Source: an uncultured Lachnospiraceae bacterium (GTDB lineage: Bacteria; Bacillota_A; Clostridia; Lachnospirales; Lachnospiraceae). From it: a DNA stretch of 10,125 nt. The notes beneath the pieces are model-generated. The model saw nothing but the letters and a program-made list of their open reading frames with translations. It made no database searches and was not told the origin of the DNA. The position numbers were made by a program, and so were the translations under genes. Of the stretch, positions 1 through 6,138 are shown one piece after another (position 1 is the stretch's first letter; each line of letters starts with the position of its first letter). Location: assembly GCA_947302185.1 (NCBI GenBank), contig CAMYVI010000074.1:1-10125 (forward strand). The letters are read 5' to 3'.

Positions 1-1356
1 GAACAGGGTGATTACATCATCTCCATCAATTCCGACGCACACAACATTATTGACAGTAAGACTTACACAGCGGCAGAGAGAATTGACTATGTAGGCGAAA
101 ACAAGAGAGAGAGCGATCTTGTAACGGCTACGAACCGGTTCGACTATGCAGAAGGAAACATCGAATATCTCTCCCGTGCAGACAAGTTTGCCAATTATGA
201 CAAGGCGACCGCAGCTCCGGCATCCTTCGAAATGGATGAGGAGTCCAAGTCAGGCTTCTACAATATCAGCAACTATCTGTCAGCTGAGGCAACTGCTCTT
301 GACGAAGATCCGGATGCGGGTGCAGTCACAACAGGTGCATCAAGCGGGCTCAAGCTGAAAGATATGGTAGGTCTTGATAAGGATGATCCGCAGTGGGATA
401 CATTCATGGATCAGCTTTCACTTGATGAAATGAATGCGCTGATCTCTCTCGGCGGCTATCAGACGAACTCTGTCGATTCTGTCGGCAAGGTTCGCACAAA
501 TGACTGTGACGGTCCGGCTTCCATTAACAATAACTTTACGGGCGTAGGTTCCATCGGATTCCCGGTAGGCGTCGTTGTGGCGGCTACATGGAATAAGGCG
601 CTGGCTCATGCATTTGGCGACTCCATCGGCAAAATGGCAAATGAAATGGATGTTTCCGGCTGGTATGCGCCGGCAATGAATAATCACAGAACTGCATTTG
701 CAGGACGTAACTTTGAGTATTATTCTGAAGACGGTCTTCTTTCCGGCTGGATCGCAGCCGAGGCTGTTAAAGGTTCTCAGGAGAACGGCGTTTACGCTTA
801 CATGAAGCATTTTGCCCTGAACGATCAGGAACAGAACAGATGCGATATGGTCTGCACATGGTCCAATGAGCAGGCAATTCGTGAGATTTACCTGAAGCCG
901 TTCGAGATGTGCGTTAAGGAAGCAGACTGCCTCGCAGTTATGTCCTCCTTCAACTACATCGGCAACCGCTGGGCAGGCGGCAGCAGCTCGCTCTGCAAGA
1001 CGGTTCTTCGCGATGAGTGGGGATTCAAAGGATTCGTTGAGACGGACTACTTCGGAGTATACGGATACATGAGCTCCGACCAGGCTATCCGCAACGGTAC
1101 GGACCTGATGCTTGTCAACTACCCGACAGCTACCAACGATGTACAGTTCCGCGACACCAACGGCGCTAAGAAGGCTATGAGAGATGCCGCTAAGAACATC
1201 CTCTACGTTGTAGCGAACAGCCGTGCTTATTATCCGGAGAACCTGAGCGAAGGTATGGCTTCCTGGAAGGTCATGATGTATGTTGCCGACGCAGTAGTGG
1301 CGGCGCTCTGCATCCTGATAGCAGTGAAGTCCTTCGGAAAGAAGAAGAGTAAATAA
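1..1356 (+). CDS. GH3 beta-glucosidase-type glycosidase, C-terminal part, membrane anchored (partial)
   Basis: The gene is open at the left edge; 451 residues are visible. They carry the (beta/alpha)8 catalytic domain of glycoside hydrolase family 3, which hydrolyses terminal beta-linked glucose or related sugars. Visible hallmarks are NDCDGPA, AATWN, a W-Y-A-P-A-MNNHR stretch, GRNFEYYSEDG, the KHFALNDQE segment (Lys269-His270) and GFVETDYFG, in which Asp349 (codon 1045-1047) aligns with the family nucleophile. The catalytic domain is the last folded domain here, so the order is swapped relative to the common GH3 layout; the acid/base-bearing domain should lie upstream of the window. The protein ends with a hydrophobic segment at about residues 424-442 followed by Lys-rich KSFGKKKSK. 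This fits a C-terminal transmembrane anchor with a short cytoplasmic tail, placing the enzyme on the outer face of the membrane. Exact substrate cannot be read from the sequence. Confidence 0.9.
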   Translation, partial: EQGDYIISINSDAHNIIDSKTYTAAERIDYVGENKRESDLVTATNRFDYAEGNIEYLSRADKFANYDKATAAPASFEMDEESKSGFYNISNYLSAEATALDEDPDAGAVTTGASSGLKLKDMVGLDKDDPQWDTFMDQLSLDEMNALISLGGYQTNSVDSVGKVRTNDCDGPASINNNFTGVGSIGFPVGVVVAATWNKALAHAFGDSIGKMANEMDVSGWYAPAMNNHRTAFAGRNFEYYSEDGLLSGWIAAEAVKGSQENGVYAYMKHFALNDQEQNRCDMVCTWSNEQAIREIYLKPFEMCVKEADCLAVMSSFNYIGNRWAGGSSSLCKTVLRDEWGFKGFVETDYFGVYGYMSSDQAIRNGTDLMLVNYPTATNDVQFRDTNGAKKAMRDAAKNILYVVANSRAYYPENLSEGMASWKVMMYVADAVVAALCILIAVKSFGKKKSK

Positions 1357-1394
1357 AGCAGGACATGGAAAAAGCCCCGAATAAAGGGGAGTGG

Positions 1395-1425
1395 AGAGGG
1401 ACCGCGCATGGGCGGTCCCTCTTTT
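1395..1425 (+). terminator. Rho-independent terminator of the GH3 gene
   Basis: A perfect 11-bp stem (1395-1405 with 1412-1422) and a 6-nt loop are followed by a short T run (1422-1425). It lies about 40 bp after the GH3 stop codon on the same strand. Confidence 0.8.
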
Positions 1426-1431
1426 GAGATG

Positions 1432-1460
1432 AAAAAAGATCCGGCCGTAAGGCCGGATCT
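1432..1460 (-). terminator. Rho-independent terminator of mscL
   Basis: A perfect 10-bp GC-rich stem (1437-1446 with 1451-1460) closes a 4-nt loop. The run of six A at 1432-1437 reads as a T run on the - strand, so it serves the - strand gene mscL, whose stop codon is 16 bp away. It lies back to back with the terminator of the convergent GH3 gene. Confidence 0.85.
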
Positions 1461-1475
1461 GAACTTTTATTTAGT

Positions 1476-1973
1476 TTATTTAGAAGCAAGGATTGTCTTC
1501 TCACCTGCCGGATCAACAACAGATGTGCAGAATCCGCAGCGTACAGCTTCGATCGGGATCTCGTTCTTGCAGAACGGGCATGTCTTTGTTGTCGGAGCTT
1601 CCGGAGCCGGCTCTTCTTCCTTCTTGGCAATACTTGCTGCTTTGTTGAAGGCTTTGATCATCATGAAGATACAGAATGCTACGATAAGGAAGTTGATGAC
1701 TTTCGTGATGAACACACCGTAATTCAGTGTGGATGCACCGGCTTCCTTAGCTGCTGCAAGTGTCGCGTATGTATTGCCGTCGAGAGGGAGGAACCAGTTA
1801 TCGAAGTTGATTCCACCGGTGATCATTGTGATGAGCGGCATGAGGATGTCATCGACGATAGAGCTTACGATGCTTCCGAAAGCGCCGCCGATGATAACAC
1901 CGACTGCCATATCAAGCACGTTGCCGCGCATGATAAACTCTTTAAATTCTGCTACAAGGCCTTTCTTTTCCAT
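1476..1973 (-). CDS. mscL: Large-conductance mechanosensitive channel MscL with C-terminal zinc ribbon
   Basis: MscL forms a homo-oligomeric pore in the cytoplasmic membrane that opens under membrane tension and releases solutes on osmotic downshock. The 165-residue protein has the family N-terminus (FKEFIMRGNVLDMAVGVIIG, residues 10-29), TM1 at about 17-45, a periplasm-side loop with NWF at 59-61, and TM2 at about 86-109. After a charged Ala/Pro/Glu linker (117-130) it has a CxxC-x10-CxxC motif (Cys132, 135, 146, 149), a small zinc-ribbon-like module. Classical MscL proteins of about 136-150 residues lack this tail, but related tails are known in Firmicutes MscL. An AGGAGGT site (1979-1985) sits 5 nt before the ATG. 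It appears monocistronic; I could not place a convincing promoter in the 204-bp gap upstream. Confidence 0.95.
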   Translation of the reverse strand: MEKKGLVAEFKEFIMRGNVLDMAVGVIIGGAFGSIVSSIVDDILMPLITMITGGINFDNWFLPLDGNTYATLAAAKEAGASTLNYGVFITKVINFLIVAFCIFMMIKAFNKAASIAKKEEEPAPEAPTTKTCPFCKNEIPIEAVRCGFCTSVVDPAGEKTILASK

Positions 1974-2177
1974 ATTTTACCTCCTCAATAATGAAAATAT
2001 TGGATATCTTCCGACCGAGTGCACCCGCTGAGCTGCCTTGTAAAATAAGAAATTCAGTGGTTGCCCTGCGGCGAAAAGCATCATATTACATTTAAGCACG
2101 ATTTACAGAGCAAAACAATATTTATTTTATAATTTGGCATTGTATACAAATAAGGAGAGGAAGAGAAAGATTTATCT

Positions 2178-2645
2178 TTATTCTGCTTTTTTCTTTCTGA
2201 GTAATTCTTCCGAATCAAGGATCACGGTGAAAGGACCTTCGTTTATAAGCGAGACTTTCATATATGCTCCGAAGATGCCTTCCTGCGCATCGGGGAATTG
2301 TTCACGGACTTTGGCTAAAATGTAATTGTAGAGCTTTTCCGCGTGTTCCGGGGCGCCGGCTTTTATGAAGGAGGGCCGGTTGCCTTTTCGACAGTCCGCA
2401 TACAGTGTGAACTGAGAGATGATAAGCAGGTTGCCGCCTACTGTCTCGAGGTTGAGGTTGGTCTTTCCTTCGGAGTCTTCAAAGACGCGAAGACCAAGCA
2501 TTTTTTTGACCATGGCGTCTGCAGTCTTCTCGTCATCGTCATCAGAGACACCGACCAGGACCAAAAATCCTTTTCCGATACTTCCTATTGTTTTGTCGTC
2601 GACATCGACCTTGGCACTGCTTACGCATTGGATTACAAATCTCAT
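2178..2645 (-). CDS. dtd: D-aminoacyl-tRNA deacylase (DTD)
   Basis: DTD is a cytoplasmic proofreading enzyme that hydrolyses D-amino acids (and glycine) wrongly attached to tRNA. The 155-residue protein matches the family from start to end: MRFVIQ at the N-terminus, GLRVFEDSEGKTNLNL at about 51-66, the catalytic SQFTL motif (Ser77 to Leu81, with Thr80), DCRKGNRPSF at 84-93, and the Gly-cisPro motif GPFT at 137-140, which enforces rejection of L-aminoacyl-tRNA. Length is about ten residues over the usual 145-150 because of a charged C-terminal tail ending LLRKKKAE. A GGAGG site lies 5 nt before the ATG. The leader contains two copies of a 14-bp repeat. In many Firmicutes dtd sits beside relA; it does not here. 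Confidence 0.95.
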   Translation of the reverse strand: MRFVIQCVSSAKVDVDDKTIGSIGKGFLVLVGVSDDDDEKTADAMVKKMLGLRVFEDSEGKTNLNLETVGGNLLIISQFTLYADCRKGNRPSFIKAGAPEHAEKLYNYILAKVREQFPDAQEGIFGAYMKVSLINEGPFTVILDSEELLRKKKAE

Positions 2646-2661
2646 ATATACCTCCTACATG

Positions 2662-2699
2662 ACCGTCAGGGACGGTTCTTAACAATCAGGGACGGTTCT
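2662..2699. repeat. Tandem 14-bp repeat TCAGGGACGGTTCT, REP-like
   Basis: Two exact copies lie at 2666-2679 and 2686-2699 (period 20 bp). The first copy also forms a 6-bp hairpin (2662-2667 with 2671-2676). Read on the - strand the unit is AGAACCGTCCCTGA and falls in the untranslated leader of dtd, ending just before its ribosome site. GGGACGGTTCT-type words are, to my knowledge, a recurrent dispersed repeat in many bacterial genomes; copy number in this genome cannot be seen from here. Confidence 0.7.
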
Positions 2700-2724
2700 G
2701 CAGATGAAAAATCAACGTCCGCAC

Positions 2725-2753
2725 TTTAACACCGAACTGTTTTATAGTATAAT
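2725..2753 (+). promoter_or_regulatory. Strong sigma-A promoter with no protein gene behind it
   Basis: A TTTAAC -35 box (2725-2730), exactly 17 bp of spacer and a perfect TATAAT -10 box (2748-2753) predict a start near 2760. No convincing protein-coding frame follows on this strand, so the promoter probably drives a non-coding RNA. The opposite strand overlaps it with an extended -10 (TGCTATTAT, 2757-2749) that has only a weak -35; it may serve dtd, making this a divergent promoter pair. Confidence 0.65.
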
Positions 2754-2759
2754 AGCACT

Positions 2760-2873
2760 GCGTTCTTCCGGTTCCGAAAGAGTATCCCGGCACATGCCGG
2801 GGTATGGCCGGCATTTAGTGCGAATATGTTGAGGAAAAAGCTAAAATTGCACGGCCGCCGGAAGATTTCTTTA
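2760..2873 (+). ncRNA. Candidate small structured RNA (three-way junction), unknown family
   Basis: The sequence directly after the promoter folds into three helices. P1 pairs 2764-2771 with 2858-2865 (8 bp, perfect). P2 pairs 2782-2791 with 2796-2805 (six GC-rich pairs at the top plus AU and GU pairs). P3 pairs 2806-2809 with 2853-2856 and 2818-2825 with 2846-2852, with a one-base bulge. P2 and P3 abut directly, and P3 and P1 are one base apart. A purine-rich loop (2826-2845, GAGGAAAAAG) caps P3. The 3' arm of P1 is followed by TTTCTTT, so P1 could also act in termination. I do not recognise the family: the conserved SRP RNA, 6S, tmRNA and RNase P motifs were looked for and not found. It lies between dtd and yfcE, convergent with yfcE, so it is unlikely to be a cis riboswitch. 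Confidence 0.4.
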
Positions 2874-2913
2874 AGAGCATAACGTATTATCTGTTATGAA
2901 ATAAAGTGCGCTG

Positions 2914-3477
2914 CTATAGCATCAGATCCCCATCTTTCCTTTTGTGATATACTGTTCCGTCTGTTACATCTTTCCATATAAACTCACCGTTTTCCCAGAT
3001 CATGTAACTGTGCCGGCTCCCGTTTTTGGGAATGGAAATCGAGCCCGGATTCATATAGAGAAAGTCTTTATGCCGGGTGCATGCCGGAACATGAGTATGG
3101 CCGCAGAGCAGAATGTCTCCGGGTCTGTGCGGCGGCGGGGCAGCCTCGCACGCATGATGACCGTGCGTCGCATAGACGGTCTCGTCACCGAGCAGCAAGA
3201 CCGCATAGTCGGCCATAATCGGAAAATCCAGTACCATCTGGTCGACTTCCGTGTCGCAATTTCCTCTGACACATAAGAAATAATCCTTAAGAGGATTCAG
3301 TAAATCAATGATCTTTTTGGGGTTGTAATCTCTCGGAAGATCATTTCGAGGCCCGTGGTAGAGTATGTCACCGAGCAGAACAATGCGCTCCGGTTTTTCA
3401 TCTGACAGTCTCTCACATAATTGTTCGCAATAGTATGCGGAGCCGTGTATGTCTGATGCGATTAATATTTTATCCAT
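2914..3477 (-). CDS. yfcE: YfcE-type metallophosphodiesterase
   Basis: This is a calcineurin-like metallophosphoesterase of the YfcE/MJ0936 group, cytoplasmic enzymes that hydrolyse phosphodiester bonds with two divalent metal ions; the physiological substrate is not established. In the 187-residue form the metal-binding motifs are all present: SDIHG (Asp9, His11), LLGDILYHGPR (Asp37), RGNCDTEVDQM (Asn73), THGHH (105-108), GHTH (His127, His129) and NPGSISIPKNG (143 onward). Resemblance to E. coli YfcE (184 residues) runs over the full length. The frame is open further upstream to an ATG at 3514-3516. I chose the ATG at 3475-3477 because an AAGGAG site stands 7 nt before it and the family begins at this residue. 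A - strand promoter lies about 80 bp upstream. No clear terminator follows. Confidence 0.93.
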   Translation of the reverse strand: MDKILIASDIHGSAYYCEQLCERLSDEKPERIVLLGDILYHGPRNDLPRDYNPKKIIDLLNPLKDYFLCVRGNCDTEVDQMVLDFPIMADYAVLLLGDETVYATHGHHACEAAPPPHRPGDILLCGHTHVPACTRHKDFLYMNPGSISIPKNGSRHSYMIWENGEFIWKDVTDGTVYHKRKDGDLML

Positions 3478-3484
3478 AATAATT

Positions 3485-3490
3485 CTCCTT
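3485..3490 (-). promoter_or_regulatory. Ribosome binding site that fixes the yfcE start
   Basis: AAGGAG on the - strand stands 7 nt from the ATG at 3475-3477. The longer frame starting at 3516 would add 13 residues (MISTYNRRARRII) and has no comparable site. Confidence 0.75.
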
Positions 3491-3558
3491 GCCCGCCGGT
3501 TGTAAGTGCTGATCAATGGTAGGGATTCTCATGATTTAAGTCTGTACCGACGTTCTTG

Positions 3559-3588
3559 ATTATAATACCATCCAATTAAAGCAGGCAA
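3559..3588 (-). promoter_or_regulatory. Promoter of yfcE
   Basis: On the - strand TTGCCT (3588-3583), an 18-bp spacer and a perfect TATAAT (3564-3559) precede yfcE. The predicted start near 3552 gives a leader of about 75 nt. Confidence 0.6.
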
Positions 3589-3617
3589 GTACAGAGTGAA
3601 TCTGAAAGTGTTGCGGG

Positions 3618-3646
3618 TTGCACTTCGAACTGATCACTGCTATTAT
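3618..3646 (+). promoter_or_regulatory. Promoter of the sigma-like gene, extended -10
   Basis: TTGCAC (3618-3623), 17 bp, then TATTAT (3641-3646) with a TGn extension at 3638-3639. It faces away from the yfcE promoter, with 29 bp between the two -35 boxes. The predicted leader is about 85 nt and contains a possible 6-bp hairpin (3669-3674 with 3688-3693). Confidence 0.55.
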
Positions 3647-3737
3647 CTTATCGACAGACTGTGGGAAATTCCCGTTAAAGAGTTTGGCGGGAACACAAGA
3701 AACGGAAAAAATGGCGTGAATATCGCCGGAGGTATAT

Positions 3738-4229
3738 ATGAACGAAAGAGAGAAGGCCAGACTGACAGAACAATACATGCCGCTTGCAATGAAAATAGCC
3801 GCTGAGATGGACGACGGAATAATTCCTCTTGAGGATCTCACGCAGGAAGCATTTGTGGGACTTGTAGCCGGCCTGAATATTATCTCTGAATATGAGAATC
3901 GATTAATGGAAAAATCACTCGCACAGGCACTCGAGCGCGCTATAAGAGAGCAGATCGGTATCGCGCAGGAGGAACAGCGTGAACTTGCAAAACGAGACGA
4001 TCAGCTCCTTGCCCAGGTAGAAATTCTGAACCGAAGTATCAATTCACTTACAGAATCTATCGGAGCGAAGCCGACAATCGATGAGGTTGCAAATGATATG
4101 GGCGTCTCTCAGGAGACAGTCATAGAGATTTTGAAGCTTATGGGGGAGACCCTGCCGGAAGGTGATGCCTACAAGGACAATCGTGAGTACTGGGCGGATA
4201 ATCCGGCTCTGAGAAAATTTATGGAGTAA
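3738..4229 (+). CDS. Truncated sigma-70-like protein (regions 2.1-2.2 and 3 only)
   Basis: The 163-residue protein begins like the core-RNA-polymerase-binding part of a sigma-70 factor: LTEQYMPLAMKIAAEM then IPLEDLTQEAFVGLVAGLN (residues 9-47), matching regions 2.1-2.2. Residues 96-136 match region 3: ILNRSINSLTESIGAKPTIDE then VANDMGVSQETVIEILKLMGE. The aromatic, basic stretch of regions 2.3-2.4 that melts DNA and reads the -10 box is absent, replaced by an acidic/amphipathic helix-like segment (about 50-95). Region 4, which reads the -35 box, is missing and the protein ends shortly after region 3. It is therefore unlikely to start transcription as a normal sigma factor; it could bind core polymerase as a modulator, or be an old degenerate paralogue. 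A GGAGG site lies 5 nt before the ATG and the gene has its own promoter, so it is probably expressed. Confidence 0.75.
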   Translation: MNEREKARLTEQYMPLAMKIAAEMDDGIIPLEDLTQEAFVGLVAGLNIISEYENRLMEKSLAQALERAIREQIGIAQEEQRELAKRDDQLLAQVEILNRSINSLTESIGAKPTIDEVANDMGVSQETVIEILKLMGETLPEGDAYKDNREYWADNPALRKFME

Positions 4230-4230
4230 A

Positions 4231-4340
4231 GTAAACGGAATTGCCGCATTTGCCGTGAAGTCGCAATATACAGCAGATGTTATTTGCAAAGATCTGCTGT
4301 ATATTATGACGACACTGCCTGATGCGACAGTCCCGTTTAC
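4231..4340. repeat. 110-bp imperfect palindrome between convergent genes, possible bidirectional terminator
   Basis: The whole gap between the sigma-like gene and the GH13 gene folds on itself. Outer arms GTAAACGG and CCGTTTAC (4231-4238 with 4333-4340) continue imperfectly to 4243/4328. They are followed by CGCAT with ATGCG (4245-4249 with 4322-4326), GTCG with CGAC (4260-4263 with 4310-4313), and a perfect 14-bp inner stem (4265-4278 with 4292-4305) around a 13-nt loop. No long T run follows any arm, so it is not a textbook terminator in either direction. A small non-autonomous palindromic element is the alternative. Confidence 0.55.
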
Positions 4341-4344
4341 GCAG

Positions 4345-6018
4345 TTAAGCCATCTCCAGAACGACGGCCTGATAACCGTTAAGCAAAATTTCATTTTCCG
4401 TGAACTCAGGTTCATCGGTATTGGTCAGTACCACCTTCTTTACACTTCCGGGCAGCGGCAGCTTCTGAGAATCAATTTGATAGTTCGCCATAATCAGAAG
4501 AGTCTGATTTTTGCTCTTTCGGAAGTATGCCATGACGTTATGCATTTCCTCGAGGTACGGAGCAAAGTCTCCATGAACCAGCGTCTCCGAATATTCTTCA
4601 CTCTTTCTCAGGCGGATCAGTGTCCGATAATAATTGAATACCGAGAATGTGTCGTTTTTTTCATCCTCCAGGTTGATCTCAGTAAAATTCGGATTTACGC
4701 GGAGCCACGGCGTTCCTGTTGTAAATCCGGCATTTTCAGTGGAATCCCACTGGAAAGGCGTTCTGGCGTTGTCACGTCCGTATTTTTCAATCATATGGAG
4801 CGCGTCCGCATCTGAAACTCCCTGTGCACGCGCTACCTTGTAGGAATCGATGGAAGAGATATCGTCCACTTCCTCAATGGAAGAAATCTTGAGATTCTCC
4901 ATGCCAAGTTCCTGACCCTGATAGATCCAGGGAAGACCTTTGATCAGGAAGTATACGGTCGCCAGCATTTTCTTTGAGATGACAGACTGGTCTCCTTCAG
5001 GGATATAACGGCATACGCCTCGGGGCTCATCATGATTCTCGATTATATTTGAGACGAAGCCTACACTGTTGAACTTTTCCTGAGCACAGAAGACGCAGGA
5101 CTTATAGTCGTCCGGAGTGATGTCCACATTTTCCTGCCAGCCCTTCCGGCTCTGACCGAAAATTGTCTCCGAGAAGTCGAACATTGAGCTGAAGTAACCG
5201 TTGTCACCGATGAATTCCGGCAGCTCTTCATCTTTTTGATTGAATACTTCACCTACGGTAAAAGCATTGTGCGGCTTGAAGCATCTGTCACGCATCTCGC
5301 CAAGGTAGTCACCGATACCTGTGGCATCCTCAAGCATACGTGTGCAGGACGCCATGCCGTCATTCCGGTCTGCGGGATAGCTTCTGAACGGAAGTGCTTT
5401 CTTGATGTTTATGATGGCATCGAGGCGGAAACCGTCAAGACCTCTGTCAAGCCACCAGTTGATCATTTTGTAAACATCTTCGCGAAGTTCAGGATTCTCC
5501 CAGTTGAGATCCGGCTGTTTCTTATGGAAGAGGTGGAGATAGTATACGTCATCGTGTCCCGGCAGCCGGTCCCAGACAGAACCGCCGAAGTACGATCGCC
5601 AGTTGCAGAGGGTCGAGGGGTCGTCCGTGCGTTCCAGATAGAAATATTTTCCGTATTTGCCGTCAGGGTCTTCCGCTGCTTTCCGGAACCACTCGTGCTC
5701 ATCGGAGCAATGGTTGACTACAAGGTCCATCAGGATATACATATTTCGTTTATGGGCTTCGCTGAGAAGCTCGTCCATGTCATCCATGGTTCCGAACCTT
5801 GGGTCAATATTATAGTAATCCGCGATATCATATCCCTGATCCGCGAGAGGAGAGACATATATCGGGCTCAGCCAGACGATATCAACACCGAGATCACGGA
5901 GATAATCCAGTTTGTTTATGATGCCTCGCAGATCACCGATACCGTCCCCGTTGCTGTCGCAGAAGCTTTTCGGATAAATCTGATATGCTATTTTATCATT
6001 CCACCATTGTCTTATCAT
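4345..6018 (-). CDS. GH13 alpha-glucosidase, Ala-type (probable alpha-1,4 preference)
   Basis: A cytoplasmic exo-acting alpha-glucosidase of the GH13 oligo-1,6-glucosidase/alpha-glucosidase group (557 residues, a normal length, no signal peptide). Visible are the calcium-site-like DSNGDGIGD (21-29), region I DLVVNH (98-103), region II GFRLDAIIN with nucleophile Asp200, region III TVGEVF with acid/base Glu257, and region IV ENHD with transition-state stabiliser Asp330. QPDLNW (168-173) and the NARTPFQW segment are also typical. The residue after the nucleophile is Ala201. In this group Ala or Thr there goes with alpha-1,4 substrates and Val with alpha-1,6, so maltose or malto-oligosaccharides are likely, though not proven. 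It is the last gene of the - strand cluster, 120 bp after the AraC gene. The ribosome site (AAGGG) is weak. I saw only a poor promoter in the gap, so it is probably co-transcribed. Confidence 0.93.
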   Translation of the reverse strand: MIRQWWNDKIAYQIYPKSFCDSNGDGIGDLRGIINKLDYLRDLGVDIVWLSPIYVSPLADQGYDIADYYNIDPRFGTMDDMDELLSEAHKRNMYILMDLVVNHCSDEHEWFRKAAEDPDGKYGKYFYLERTDDPSTLCNWRSYFGGSVWDRLPGHDDVYYLHLFHKKQPDLNWENPELREDVYKMINWWLDRGLDGFRLDAIINIKKALPFRSYPADRNDGMASCTRMLEDATGIGDYLGEMRDRCFKPHNAFTVGEVFNQKDEELPEFIGDNGYFSSMFDFSETIFGQSRKGWQENVDITPDDYKSCVFCAQEKFNSVGFVSNIIENHDEPRGVCRYIPEGDQSVISKKMLATVYFLIKGLPWIYQGQELGMENLKISSIEEVDDISSIDSYKVARAQGVSDADALHMIEKYGRDNARTPFQWDSTENAGFTTGTPWLRVNPNFTEINLEDEKNDTFSVFNYYRTLIRLRKSEEYSETLVHGDFAPYLEEMHNVMAYFRKSKNQTLLIMANYQIDSQKLPLPGSVKKVVLTNTDEPEFTENEILLNGYQAVVLEMA

Positions 6019-6138
6019 TTTTCTATCCCTTTTCTTTAATATAAAGTGTTTTCCGTGCCTTTACAGGGAATGGATGTATATCCGGTGTATCGGCGTTCTT
6101 GAATTTCGCAGATGCCATGCATTAACTGATAAAAGGTT

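Noticed and set aside
2140..2149. Perfect palindrome TTGTATACAA between dtd and mscL
   Set aside because: It is only 10 bp in an AT-rich gap and not at a recognisable promoter. A partial copy at 9135-9141 is probably chance.
2166..2179. AAAGAT-TT-ATCTTT dyad at the dtd stop codon
   Set aside because: The stem is 6 bp, AT only, with a 2-nt loop and overlaps the stop codon; too weak for a terminator.
2134..2325. 63-residue + strand frame overlapping the 3' end of dtd
   Set aside because: It is antisense to a clear DTD coding region, has no homology I recognise, and is low-complexity Ser/Lys rich.
2760..2873. SRP (4.5S) RNA, because of a CCGGAAG word at 2858-2864
   Set aside because: The rest of the conserved SRP helix 8 (the GGAAGCAGCC-type stretch and its partner) is missing, and CCGGAAG is fully used in the outer stem.
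2826..2882. Small + strand frame MLRKKLKLHGRRKISLRA (18 residues) behind the orphan promoter
   Set aside because: No ribosome site precedes the ATG, and the sequence is explained by the P3 and P1 arms of the putative RNA. It is very basic, but chance is sufficient.
3478..3516. Longer yfcE reading frame starting at 3516
   Set aside because: It adds 13 basic residues not seen in the family and skips the well-placed AAGGAG before the internal ATG.
5236..6039. 267-residue + strand frame antisense to the GH13 gene
   Set aside because: The - strand frame has all GH13 motifs across the same span; the long antisense frame follows from its codon usage. The same applies to the + strand frames at 7878-8288 and 8403-8798.
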